Origin: Spirochaetales bacterium
Lineage (GTDB): Bacteria; Spirochaetota; Spirochaetia; DAHUYW01
Direction: 5' to 3'
Length of the DNA stretch: 38,713 bases
Assembly (NCBI GenBank): GCA_027314665.1
Contig: DAHVAK010000147.1
Span: forward strand, 1 to 38,713
Part shown: in pieces, positions 8,277 through 15,087 of the stretch
Position numbering within the stretch: position 1 is the first letter of the stretch
Layout of the letters: every line of letters begins with the position of its first letter
The notes under the pieces: generated by a model
What the model was told of the DNA's origin: nothing
Database searches by the model: none
Seen by the model: the letters and a program-made list of their open reading frames with translations, nothing else
Position numbers and translations under genes: made by a program

Positions 8277-8618
8277 GTGTTCGACTACCTTGAGTTTCGG
8301 CCCGTGGAGGGCAAGCCCAGCGGTCACGACCTGAGGCTCTTTGTTCTCACGACGTGCACCCACTGCGCACTGGCGCTCCGCTATCTCCAGCGCGAGGGAC
8401 TCGCCTACCGCCTCATCTACGGCGACGAGCTTCCCCTCGAGCTGAAACGCAGACTTCGCAACGACTTTGCCCGCAGCTTCCACGCTCCCGTGCGCTATCC
8501 CTCTCTCGTCGTCGATGAGACACGTCTGATCGTGGGGTTCGAGCAGGCCGAGTGGGTCGCGGCTTTGGGCCAAGGACAGAGGCAGGAGGAAAACAGTGGC
8601 AAGCGACAGGGGGCCTAA
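8277..8618 (+). CDS. Glutaredoxin-like CxxC redox protein
   Basis: The 113-residue product carries a thioredoxin-fold N-terminal half: a beta strand (LRLFVLTT) followed by CTHC (Cys27 and Cys30), and later the cis-Pro region RYPSLVVDETRLIVGF, where glutaredoxins bind the substrate peptide. The start is GTG behind GAGGGA. Its last 23 bases overlap the start of a gene for a ferredoxin-thioredoxin-reductase-like protein. The pairing suggests that the [4Fe-4S] reductase passes electrons to this small dithiol protein, in place of the flavin-based thioredoxin reductase. The partner relationship is an inference from the overlap. Confidence 0.8.
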   Translation: MFDYLEFRPVEGKPSGHDLRLFVLTTCTHCALALRYLQREGLAYRLIYGDELPLELKRRLRNDFARSFHAPVRYPSLVVDETRLIVGFEQAEWVAALGQGQRQEENSGKRQGA

Positions 8619-8955
8619 GACTGAAAAAAGCGCCGCGGACGCGCTTGCCTTCATGCGAGGGGTTGCCGAGAAGAACGGATGGCGGCTGAACCCGGATCCG
8701 GAGCATCTCGAGGGGTTGGCCGAGGGATTTGCCAAGAACCACAACCGCTACGGCTTCTATCAATGCCCCTGCAGGGACTCTTGGGGAGATCCGGAGCGCG
8801 ATGCCGACATTTCATGCCCTTGCGCCTACTGCGTCGCCGACCAAGCGGAGCACGGGCACTGCTACTGCGGGGCCTATCTCACGCCGGCCTTTCGCATCTC
8901 CGGCAAGCCGGTTCGCTCGATCCCCGAGCGGAGGCCACCCGAGCTCTTCCCGTGA
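8596..8955 (+). CDS. Ferredoxin-thioredoxin reductase catalytic-chain-like protein
   Basis: The 119-residue product has the family's cysteine layout: CPC (57, 59), CPC (74, 76) and CYC (89, 91), with an extra Cys79. In plant and cyanobacterial FTR these cysteines hold a [4Fe-4S] cluster next to an active-site disulfide, and the last motif is CHC; here the His is Tyr90, as also recalled for some bacterial homologues. Spacings are shifted too: 14 residues between the first two motifs and 12 to the third. The protein would use ferredoxin electrons to reduce a thioredoxin or glutaredoxin. The GTG start lies inside the glutaredoxin-like gene, with a strong AGGAGG just upstream. No variable-chain gene is present. 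Confidence 0.88.
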   Translation: MASDRGPKTEKSAADALAFMRGVAEKNGWRLNPDPEHLEGLAEGFAKNHNRYGFYQCPCRDSWGDPERDADISCPCAYCVADQAEHGHCYCGAYLTPAFRISGKPVRSIPERRPPELFP

Positions 8956-8962
8956 CAGGTAG

Positions 8963-9910
8963 ATGATGAGGACCCTCGTCTGCGGCGCTGGCGTCATCGG
9001 AAGCCTCTATGCCGCCCGCCTTGCGGCGGCGGGCGCCGAGGTTGCCCTTCTCGCCCGCGGTCATCGCCTTCAGTTCCTCTCCGAGAACGGGGTTGCGCTC
9101 GAGAGCGCCTACACCGGGGCGCGCACGGTTCAGGAGGTGCCGGTCGTCGATCGGTTCGACGACGCCCTCTCGTGGGACCTCGTCGTTGTCGCGGTGCGGA
9201 AGAACCAAGTCGCGGCGCTCCTTCCGGAGCTTGCGCGCGTGAAGTCCCCCACCATCCTCTTCCTCGGCAACAACGTCCGGGGCCCCGCGGAGCTCGTCGA
9301 GGCGCTCGGGCCCGGGCGCGTCCTGCTCGGCTTTCCGGGGGCCGGAGGGATCATCGAAGAGGAGACCGTCGTCTACGTGGATTCGGATGAGCGGGGCGCA
9401 GAGCGCTGGGGTCTGGTGATCGGCGAGATCGATGGATCCTTGAGCCAGCGGCTCACCGAGATCCAGGCGCTCTTTTCCACCGCCTCGGTTCCCGTCGAGA
9501 TCGTTTCCGACATGAAAGCCAGGCTGGTTAGCCAGGCCGGGGTTTCGCTGCCGATTGCCTCGGCGCTCTACCTCGTCGAAGGCGGGGCGCTCGAGCTTTC
9601 GGGACGCCCCGACATCCTGCGCCTTCTCATCGCGGCGATTCGTGAGAGCTTCGCGGTCCAAGAGGCTTTGGGGATATCGATCCTCCCGCGGCAGCTGCTC
9701 ATGTATCGCTGGGTGCCCTCCTGGATTCTGAACACCATGATGCGCGCGCGCTTCGCGACTCGAATGGCCGAGATCGGCATCCAGGGACATTCCCTCGCCG
9801 CCCAGGACGAGGTCGAGACGCTCGTGGGGGAGTACCGCGAGCTTCTCAAGAAGACGACGGTTCGAACGCCCGCCCTAAACACCCTCTACAACCTCCATGA
9901 CGGCTCGTAG
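8963..9910 (+). CDS. 2-dehydropantoate 2-reductase family protein
   Basis: The family reduces 2-dehydropantoate to pantoate with NADPH in coenzyme A synthesis. The 315-residue product has the N-terminal Rossmann motif GAGVIG (8-13), a basic residue-containing stretch (ARGHRL) suited to NADPH, the NNVRG segment in the middle and an all-helical C-terminal half, as in PanE/ApbA proteins. The sequence between is divergent, and many family members act on other 2-oxoacids, so I leave out a gene symbol. It begins 7 bases after the FTR-like gene with AGGTAG upstream, and it ends the rightward run that began at fabD. An inverted repeat follows. Confidence 0.8.
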   Translation: MMRTLVCGAGVIGSLYAARLAAAGAEVALLARGHRLQFLSENGVALESAYTGARTVQEVPVVDRFDDALSWDLVVVAVRKNQVAALLPELARVKSPTILFLGNNVRGPAELVEALGPGRVLLGFPGAGGIIEEETVVYVDSDERGAERWGLVIGEIDGSLSQRLTEIQALFSTASVPVEIVSDMKARLVSQAGVSLPIASALYLVEGGALELSGRPDILRLLIAAIRESFAVQEALGISILPRQLLMYRWVPSWILNTMMRARFATRMAEIGIQGHSLAAQDEVETLVGEYRELLKKTTVRTPALNTLYNLHDGS

Positions 9911-9931
9911 GAGCGGGGCCTACGACGGAAA

Positions 9932-9970
9932 GCGGCCTCTCTGGCGGGGCTCGCCTCACCGAGAGGCCGC
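9932..9970 (-). terminator. Hairpin between convergent genes
   Basis: GCGGCCTCTC (9932-9941) and GAGAGGCCGC (9961-9970) form a perfect 10-base-pair stem with an inner GGCG/CGCC pairing. On the minus strand it is followed by CTTTCC, so it probably ends the YHS transcript. It may also stop the rightward run. Confidence 0.55.
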
Positions 9971-9980
9971 GAGCGATGCC

Positions 9981-10133
9981 CTATTTCCCCTTTCCTGTGT
10001 ATTTCTCGGGGTTCTTCTCGAACGCCTTCTGACAGCCGGCGGCGCAGAAGTAGTAGGTCTTTCCGCCGTGGCTTGCTTTGAACTTGGCGGTTTTCTCGTC
10101 GACTTCCATTTTGCAGACGGGATCGATTGCCAT
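9981..10133 (-). CDS. YHS domain protein
   Basis: The 50-residue product is almost entirely one YHS domain: DPVCKMEV near the N-terminus with Cys7, then YYFCAAGCQKAFEKNPEKY with Cys30 and Cys34. YHS domains occur in metal-handling proteins such as copper ATPases and in some oxygenase systems, and are thought to bind metal through these residues. The ATG at 10133 is preceded by AGGAGGTGA at ideal spacing; a longer frame to 10187 would add 18 unrelated residues and lacks such a site. It has its own promoter and stands alone, so the metal and partner are unknown. Confidence 0.88.
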   Translation of the reverse strand: MAIDPVCKMEVDEKTAKFKASHGGKTYYFCAAGCQKAFEKNPEKYTGKGK

Positions 10134-10158
10134 ATCCGTCACCTCCTGACCTTGAAAA

Positions 10159-10187
10159 AAGATACTCCCGAGCCGCTTGAAAAGCAA
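10159..10187 (-). promoter_or_regulatory. Promoter of the YHS gene
   Basis: On the minus strand: TTGCTT (10182-10187), a 17-base spacer, TATCTT (10159-10164). The start codon follows about 26 bases later behind a strong Shine-Dalgarno sequence. Confidence 0.55.
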
Positions 10188-10228
10188 AGCGACGCCGAAC
10201 CGTTGCGAGAGGCGCTCAGGACGAAAAA

Positions 10229-10264
10229 GTAATTGATTAATTACCGCGTGCGCCCTAGTATCTA
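10229..10264 (+). promoter_or_regulatory. Promoter with overlapping palindrome, upstream of a 2-hydroxyacid dehydrogenase gene
   Basis: GTAATT (10229-10234) and AATTAC (10239-10244) are inverted arms around GATT. A possible -35 element TTAATT (10237-10242) lies inside this palindrome, with TATCTA (10259-10264) 16 bases later. An operator overlapping the -35 region would suit a repressor, but no regulator gene is adjacent. Confidence 0.4.
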
Positions 10265-10297
10265 GGCATCCTTCAGGTCGGTCGAAGCGAGACTCAG

Positions 10298-11236
10298 ATG
10301 AAGAAGATCTTGGTAACTCCCCGCTCGTTGACTGCGCCCGGGCCGCATCCGGAGCTTGAGCCGCTTGTAGCGGGCGGATACGAACTAGTTTATTGCAGCC
10401 CTGGAGTCCGACCCGAGGAACGGGAGCTGCTCCATCTCGTGGCAGGCTGCGTCGGCTACCTCGCGGGGATGGAAAGGATCACCGCGAGGGTGCTGGAGGC
10501 TGCCGCCGATCTTCGGGTGTTGAGCCGAAACGGCACGATGCTCGACAACGTCGATCTGCAGACTGCGGCTCGGCTGGGGATCACGGTCCACTCCGCCGAC
10601 GGGGCGAACACCCGCGGGGTCGCAGAGCTCACCGTTGCCCTGATGCTCGCCGTCGCGCGCGCCATACCGCTCTCCGCCGCCTCGATGGGGCGAGGGGAGT
10701 GGGAGCGGGTGAAGGGTTTTGAGCTCGAGGGGCGGACTCTCGGAATCGTCGGCTGCGGGAGAGTCGGTCGACTCGTCGCCCAGATCGCATCGGCGGGCTT
10801 CGGGATGCGGGTCCTCGGCTACGATCCCTATCCGCCGGAGCCTCCGATCACCCTTCCCGCCTTCGAGCTCGTGGCGTTCGACCGGCTCCTGCGCGAGTCG
10901 GATGTCGTCTCGCTTCATTGCCCTCCCCTCGACAACGGGTCGGCGCTCATCACCACGCGCAACATCCATCTCATGAGACACGGGGTGGTGCTCATCAACA
11001 CCGCGCGCGGCAGCCTGGTCGACTTCGATGCGGTCCTCGAGGCGCTGGAGGGGGAGAGGATCTTCGGATTTGCCACCGATGTCTATCCCGAGGAGCCTCC
11101 CGAGTCCCATCCGCTCTTCAGCCACCCCCGCGTCATCACGACCCCCCATGTCGGCGGCTACACCAATGAGAGCGTCTCGCGAGCCTCCCGTCTGGCCGTG
11201 ACCCATCTCCTCGATTCCCTGCAGAATCTCCCCTGA
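10298..11236 (+). CDS. D-isomer 2-hydroxyacid dehydrogenase, NAD-dependent
   Basis: The 312-residue product belongs to the D-2-hydroxyacid dehydrogenase family (phosphoglycerate dehydrogenase and relatives). It has the nucleotide motif GCGRVG (152-157), followed by a strand ending in Asp (GYDPY), which favours NAD. Catalytic residues are Arg237 in NTARGS, Glu265 in DVYPEEPP and His284 in TPHVGG. It lacks the C-terminal ACT domain of long SerA proteins, so serine synthesis is possible but not shown; hydroxypyruvate or another 2-oxoacid could be the substrate. It is a single-gene unit with its own promoter. Confidence 0.85.
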   Translation: MKKILVTPRSLTAPGPHPELEPLVAGGYELVYCSPGVRPEERELLHLVAGCVGYLAGMERITARVLEAAADLRVLSRNGTMLDNVDLQTAARLGITVHSADGANTRGVAELTVALMLAVARAIPLSAASMGRGEWERVKGFELEGRTLGIVGCGRVGRLVAQIASAGFGMRVLGYDPYPPEPPITLPAFELVAFDRLLRESDVVSLHCPPLDNGSALITTRNIHLMRHGVVLINTARGSLVDFDAVLEALEGERIFGFATDVYPEEPPESHPLFSHPRVITTPHVGGYTNESVSRASRLAVTHLLDSLQNLP

Positions 11237-11260
11237 GGGCGCCCAAGGGGCGGAACGGAC

Positions 11261-11282
11261 GAGGGGGGCCCCTCTCTTTTCC
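11261..11282 (+). terminator. Possible terminator after the 2-hydroxyacid dehydrogenase gene
   Basis: GAGGG pairs with CCCTC (11261-11274, 4-base loop) and is followed by TCTTTTCC. The stem is short but all but one pair is G-C. Confidence 0.4.
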
Positions 11283-11306
11283 TCGCTCTCGCCGCCGCCG
11301 CTGCGC

Positions 11307-11336
11307 TTGTAGTCGTGAGCGCTTATCGGCTAAGAT
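11307..11336 (+). promoter_or_regulatory. Possible promoter of the aldo/keto reductase gene
   Basis: TTGTAG (11307-11312), an 18-base spacer, TAAGAT (11331-11336). It leaves a leader of about 50 bases with GGGAG before the ATG. Confidence 0.4.
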
Positions 11337-11394
11337 CGAAGGCGAAACAACTCATAGGCTGGATTTCAAGAATCTTATTCTAAGGGAGATACGT

Positions 11395-12360
11395 ATGGAA
11401 TATCGCAGGCTAGGCTCTGCCGGCATCAAGGTCAGCGCCCTATCGATCGGCTCGTGGGTGACCTACGGCACCCAGGTCGACGTCGACCGGGCGGCTGCCT
11501 CCATGAAGGCGGCGTACGACGCAGGCGTCAACTTCTTCGACAACGCCGAGGCGTACGCCGCGGGCAAGTCCGAGGAAATCATGGGGGCCGCGCTGCGCAA
11601 GCTGGGTTGGCGCCGAGGCTCCTATCTCATCTCGACGAAGATCTACTGGGGACTCCACGATGGGCCGAATGAGAAGAACACCCTGAATCGCAAGCGCCTC
11701 CTGGAGGCAATCGACGGATCCCTCAAGCGCTTTGGAATGGACTACGTCGACCTCCTCTTCTGCCACCGACCCGATCCGGATACGACGATCGAAGAGGTCG
11801 TCTACGCAATGAGCGATATCGTCGCTTCCGGACGCGCGATCTACTGGGGGACGAGCGAGTGGAGCGCCGCCGAAATCATGGAGGCATGGCAGATCGCCGA
11901 TCGGCGGAACCTTCGCAAGCCCCAAATGGAGCAGCCGCAGTACAACCTCTTCACCCGCGATCGCGTGGAGGTGGAGTACGCGAGGTTATACGACGATATC
12001 GGGCTTGGGCTCACGATTTGGAGCCCGCTGGCCTCAGGACTGCTCACGGGAAAGTACAACCAGGGCATACCGAAGGACTCGCGCTTCTCGCTTCCCGGCT
12101 ACGAATGGCTGAAGGACAGCCTCACCGCCGAGCGGATTGCCGCGGTGAAGCGCCTCGAGCCGATCGCGAAGGATCTTGGGGCGAGCACGACGCAGCTTGC
12201 CCTTGCCTGGGCCGTCAAGAATCGCCGGGTGAGCACGGTGATAACGGGAGCGAGCCGACCCGAGCAGGTCGGCGAAAACATGAAGGCCATGGATCTCGCG
12301 GCGAAGCTGGACGAGGGCATGATGAAGCGCATCGAAGAGGCGACCCGCCCGGCGAAATAG
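11395..12360 (+). CDS. Aldo/keto reductase, Kv-beta/YghZ-like (AKR6-type)
   Basis: The 321-residue product is a TIM-barrel NADPH-dependent oxidoreductase. The catalytic tetrad is visible: Asp49 and Tyr54 (FFDNAEAY), Lys82 (STKIYW) and His124 (LLFCHRPD). The cofactor-binding end [13 protein letters not shown] is also clear. Extended matches such as [11 protein letters not shown] and [17 protein letters not shown] point to the subgroup that includes potassium-channel beta subunits and bacterial YghZ, rather than to general aldo/keto reductases. These reduce small carbonyl compounds; the true substrate is unknown. GGGAG precedes the ATG. The gene is monocistronic and is followed by a strong hairpin. 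Confidence 0.9.
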   Translation: MEYRRLGSAGIKVSALSIGSWVTYGTQVDVDRAAASMKAAYDAGVNFFDNAEAYAAGKSEEIMGAALRKLGWRRGSYLISTKIYWGLHDGPNEKNTLNRKRLLEAIDGSLKRFGMDYVDLLFCHRPDPDTTIEEVVYAMSDIVASGRAIYWGTSEWSAAEIMEAWQIADRRNLRKPQMEQPQYNLFTRDRVEVEYARLYDDIGLGLTIWSPLASGLLTGKYNQGIPKDSRFSLPGYEWLKDSLTAERIAAVKRLEPIAKDLGASTTQLALAWAVKNRRVSTVITGASRPEQVGENMKAMDLAAKLDEGMMKRIEEATRPAK

Positions 12361-12388
12361 CAGCGAAGCCGCATCTATCGCCTTCGGC

Positions 12389-12421
12389 AAGCCGGGGCGC
12401 CGCCTCGGGGCGTCCCGGCTT
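12389..12421. terminator. Strong hairpin between the aldo/keto reductase and tRNA-Leu genes
   Basis: Two 13-base arms (12389-12401 and 12409-12421) pair fully, with one G-T pair and a 7-base loop. There is no T-run on either side. Lying between convergent units, it may stop transcription in both directions. Confidence 0.5.
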
Positions 12422-12509
12422 GGCATCTACGGTCGCAGGATCGGCGATGCGACGCCTTTCCGGCAGCCGACTTCCGACGACGCTGTCGCTTCACGGGATT
12501 GCGTGAGAC

Positions 12510-12593
12510 TGCCGGCGGTCGGAATCGAACCGACACGGGGTTGCCCCCACCAGATTTTGAGTCTGGCACGTCTACCAGTTCCATCACGCCGGC
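12510..12593 (-). tRNA. tRNA-Leu (anticodon CAA)
   Basis: Folding the minus strand gives a 7-base-pair acceptor stem (GCCGGCG with CGCCGGC), a D arm with GG near ACTGGTAGAC, an anticodon stem CCAGA/TCTGG around the loop CTCAAAA, a long variable arm (GGGG..CCCC) of a class II tRNA, and a T arm with GGTTCGAATCC. The anticodon CAA reads UUG leucine codons. The 3' CCA is not encoded and must be added by tRNA nucleotidyltransferase. The length of 84 bases is normal for tRNA-Leu. Confidence 0.95.
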
Positions 12594-12603
12594 ATACGGG
12601 AAG

Positions 12604-12624
12604 CGCGGATCGGCCCGATCCGCG
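12604..12624 (-). other. Perfect inverted repeat in the tRNA-Leu 5' leader
   Basis: CGCGGATCGG and CCGATCCGCG flank a single central base, lying between the tRNA promoter and the mature tRNA 5' end. In the precursor RNA it could fold into a stable hairpin starting a few bases after the predicted transcription start. In DNA it is a 21-base palindrome that a dimeric regulator could bind. Confidence 0.7.
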
Positions 12625-12636
12625 AAAACGCTCCAT

Positions 12637-12665
12637 AGCATAGCGGCCCGTCGAGGCCCTGTCAA
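12637..12665 (-). promoter_or_regulatory. Promoter of tRNA-Leu
   Basis: On the minus strand: perfect TTGACA (12660-12665), 17-base spacer, TATGCT (12637-12642). It is one of the best sigma-70-type promoters in the window, as expected for a stable RNA gene. Confidence 0.75.
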
Positions 12666-12714
12666 CTTTGGGGAGTCCCATCCGATCCCTCCGACTGAAA
12701 TCCTGTCCCGCCAT

Positions 12715-12744
12715 TTGCGTTTCAATGAGCGACTGATCTATAAT
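12715..12744 (+). promoter_or_regulatory. Promoter of the small gene at 12783
   Basis: TTGCGT (12715-12720), 18-base spacer, perfect TATAAT (12739-12744). It diverges from the tRNA-Leu promoter. Confidence 0.55.
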
Positions 12745-12782
12745 CGAGGTAGGCTCGAGAGAGCCGAATGGCGGGATAGCGC

Positions 12783-13106
12783 GTGAAACGGACTGGCATG
12801 CTGCGGGTTATCAGCGATTTTTCTCAGCGCGACGATCGGATCCTGATTCATCCCAACGAAGGCTTCGAGCTCGGTGTCATCACCAGCTACCACCCCGTGC
12901 GGATCTTCTTTGCAGCCTCCGCCTCCGAGTTCAAGGCGGGGAACGGCCCGCAGATGCGCGGGCTTCTCGTGCTGGAGAGCCGTTGCAAGCCGGGAACGAT
13001 CGAGCTGGGATCGCGCTCCTGGGATCGCCTGGGCAAGCCGGCAAGCATCGTGCTCATTCTCGATGAGGACAAGCTCCTCCTCGGAGCGGTTCACAAGGGG
13101 GAGTAG
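12783..13106 (+). CDS. Small soluble protein of unknown function
   Basis: The 107-residue product has no signal peptide, membrane segment or metal motif. Alternating hydrophobic residues (RILIHPNEG, VRIFFAASASEF, RGLLVLESR, ASIVLILDEDKLLLG) predict a compact, mostly beta protein. I do not recognise the family. The GTG at 12783 is taken as the start because GGGA lies upstream at workable spacing; an in-frame ATG at 12798 is the alternative. It has its own consensus-like promoter and is flanked by oppositely oriented genes, so context gives no function. Confidence 0.65.
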   Translation: MKRTGMLRVISDFSQRDDRILIHPNEGFELGVITSYHPVRIFFAASASEFKAGNGPQMRGLLVLESRCKPGTIELGSRSWDRLGKPASIVLILDEDKLLLGAVHKGE

Positions 13107-13262
13107 GAGTCCTCACCGTTCGCTCGCGCTTGACGCCGACGAGCGCGGCGGCTTCCTGGTGGGCGGCTGCGGCCTCCGGCGCGACCGTCCCGGCGGGGGA
13201 CTCGACTTCCCCCGCAGCGCATCCGGCGCATCAGCCGCCGACACGGCTTCGCCGCCCGCGGG

Positions 13263-14090
13263 CTATGCGCTCTTGCTCTGGTGCTTCTGCGCCTTGCGCA
13301 CGCTGCCGTCGGTGACCGCGTGGACCAGCCTCGGAAGCACCCCGTTCACGAAGCGGATAAAGGAGCTGTAGGGGGCCATGATGGCAAACCTGCCCCTCTC
13401 GAGGCCCTTGATCGCGATGCGGGCCACCTGCTCGGGCTGGAGGATCGGGTCGCCCGCCTCGATGGCGTGGGTTTCCGCGGGCTTGTGCTTGTTCTCTTCC
13501 TCGAATCCCGGGGTTTCCGTGTTGGGCGGAAAGAGCACGTGGACGCTGACGTTGTGGGGCTTGAGCTCGCTGCGAAGGGCTGCCGAGAGATGGGCCACCG
13601 CGGACTTGCTTGCTCCGTAGGAGGTATAGCCATAGACGCCTACGAACCCGGCGACCGAGGAGACGTTGAGAATCTGACCGCTCCTGCGCTTCTTCATCTC
13701 CGGGACTACGGCTTGGAGAACGTTCCAGGTTCCGCCGAGATTGACGTCCATAACGCTCCGAAAGTCCTCGTAGGAAATCTCCTCGAATCGAGCGGGGGTG
13801 GCGAAACCGGCGTTGTTGACGACGACGTCCGGCACCCCGAGCTGCTTGATCCACTTCGAAAGCTCTTTGGCAACCACTTCGTGCTTCGCCACGTCGAGAG
13901 AAACGCTCTCGATGCGCTGGGCGGAACTCTTCACGAGGCGGCGAAGCTGCTCCTTGGCCTCGGCGAGCGGCTGCTCCCTGCGCGCAATGAGGAGGAGGTG
14001 CGCGCCACGCTTGGCAAACTCCTTCGCAAGCGCCAAGCCGATTCCGCTCGATCCGCCCGTGATAAATACGACTTTCTTGTCGTAATCCAT
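13263..14090 (-). CDS. Short-chain dehydrogenase resembling 3-ketosphinganine reductase (KDSR)
   Basis: The 275-residue SDR has TGGSSGIG (11-18), NNAG near 92-95, and the catalytic Ser145, Tyr158 and Lys162 (YGASK). What sets it apart is the segment PPNTETPGFEEENKHKP (188-204), which closely follows the PPDTDTPGF.EEN..KP signature I recall from eukaryotic KDSR, the enzyme that reduces 3-ketosphinganine to sphinganine. The hydrophobic C-terminal region (about 238-260) also fits a membrane-associated reductase. No serine palmitoyltransferase gene is in the window, so a sphingolipid role is inferred and a different long-chain ketone is possible. AAAGGAGAT precedes the ATG. Confidence 0.8.
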   Translation of the reverse strand: MDYDKKVVFITGGSSGIGLALAKEFAKRGAHLLLIARREQPLAEAKEQLRRLVKSSAQRIESVSLDVAKHEVVAKELSKWIKQLGVPDVVVNNAGFATPARFEEISYEDFRSVMDVNLGGTWNVLQAVVPEMKKRRSGQILNVSSVAGFVGVYGYTSYGASKSAVAHLSAALRSELKPHNVSVHVLFPPNTETPGFEEENKHKPAETHAIEAGDPILQPEQVARIAIKGLERGRFAIMAPYSSFIRFVNGVLPRLVHAVTDGSVRKAQKHQSKSA

Positions 14091-14158
14091 AGATATCTCC
14101 TTTGACGTACGGACGGCGCCCTGCGGACGCTGCCGTAGACTGCTGAACTCAAGGCTTC

Positions 14159-14188
14159 AGTGTAGGGGAGGGAGAGCGAAGACGTCAA
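14159..14188 (-). promoter_or_regulatory. Promoter of the KDSR-like SDR gene
   Basis: On the minus strand: TTGACG (14183-14188), 18-base spacer, TACACT (14159-14164), leaving a leader of about 60 bases. Confidence 0.55.
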
Positions 14189-14233
14189 GTTTCCCCGAAC
14201 GGCAGGCCTTTGGGTGTCAGGCCGCCGAGCGGC

Positions 14234-14932
14234 TCAGCCCGGCCCGATCCGCGTTCCCCGAAAGACCCTTCCTTCGAGAATCGCCTCGAGGTTGGGCAGA
14301 TCCCTCCCGGCGGCTACGATCACGGAAAGCCCGATCTCCGCCGCGCGCGAGGTTGCGATGGGATCAAAGGGGAGGTTCTTGCCCGGAGTCCAGCGCTCGC
14401 CCACCAGAGCGCGGAAATCGTCCCATCCTATCGTCTCCAAGGCGCGGGCAGCGGGGTTCGTCTTCGGATCGTCTGAGTAGACGTGGCTGATGTTTGAAAG
14501 GTTGATGACGGTGACGGCGCCAAAGCGCTCCGCGAGAAGCACGGCGTCGAAATCGGTCGAAAAGCCCGGTTTCCAGCCGGCAGCGACGAGCACTCTCCCC
14601 TCGAAGCTCGCGACTGCCGTGGGGTCGATGACGAGCGGCTCGCGGCACCATTCGGCGAGCAGGCCATGGACAAGCTGCCCGTTCAGTCGGGTGGCCGCGA
14701 CGCCGATCCAATCCTCGACCAGCCCGTCCGGGGCTTCGACGATCTCGCGGTAGGCCCTCTGGTACTCGCGCGCGGGTCCTCCGCCTCCGACAACGATGAC
14801 AAGCCTTCTCTCCGGGTTGCCGCCAAGGTAGCGGGAGAGAAGCCCGCGCAGGGAGCGAAGGAAAGCGACATCGACCCGGTCCGGGGCGACGATCGAGCCG
14901 CCAAGGGAGAGCACCTGAGTCTCTTTCGCCAT
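14234..14932 (-). CDS. pyrH: UMP kinase, archaeal/spirochaete type
   Basis: The enzyme phosphorylates UMP to UDP in pyrimidine synthesis. The 232-residue product shows the amino acid kinase fold motifs: LSLGGSIV at the N-terminus (8-15), VVGGGGPAREY (48-57), STDFDAVLLAERFGA (125-139) and NLSNISHVYSDDPKTNP (144-160). This form resembles the archaeal branch that is also found in spirochaetes, rather than the usual bacterial PyrH (which has KxSGE and a longer body). The ATG at 14932 puts the first motif at the usual position; a longer frame adds 12 basic residues. A -10-like TATAGT ends 6 bases before this ATG and no Shine-Dalgarno sequence is well placed. Confidence 0.85.
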   Translation of the reverse strand: MAKETQVLSLGGSIVAPDRVDVAFLRSLRGLLSRYLGGNPERRLVIVVGGGGPAREYQRAYREIVEAPDGLVEDWIGVAATRLNGQLVHGLLAEWCREPLVIDPTAVASFEGRVLVAAGWKPGFSTDFDAVLLAERFGAVTVINLSNISHVYSDDPKTNPAARALETIGWDDFRALVGERWTPGKNLPFDPIATSRAAEIGLSVIVAAGRDLPNLEAILEGRVFRGTRIGPG

Positions 14933-14938
14933 GCGGGG

Positions 14939-14968
14939 ACTATAGCTCCGCCGCCCACCGCGCCGCAA
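14939..14968 (-). promoter_or_regulatory. Promoter of pyrH, leaderless layout
   Basis: On the minus strand: TTGCGG (14963-14968), 18-base spacer, TATAGT (14939-14944), then 6 bases to the ATG at 14932. Confidence 0.5.
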
Positions 14969-15049
14969 GGGGCTGCGCGGCGCGATGCCGGGTCGGGCAC
15001 GCCCGCAAGGCAGGGGGGGGATCGCGATCAGACTCCTCGGCCCGCGGTG

Positions 15050-15078
15050 TGGACGCTCGCGCCTTCGATGAGTAGAGT
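15050..15078 (+). promoter_or_regulatory. Promoter of the TPR/zinc-ribbon gene
   Basis: TGGACG (15050-15055), 17-base spacer, TAGAGT (15073-15078). The ATG is 9 bases later, with no Shine-Dalgarno sequence. Confidence 0.4.
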
Positions 15079-15087
15079 GTCTCCGGT

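Noticed and set aside
13107-13262. GC-rich gap between convergent genes as a possible extra small gene
   Set aside because: Open frames here are low-complexity Arg/Pro/Ser translations with no ribosome binding site. I see nothing else in this gap.
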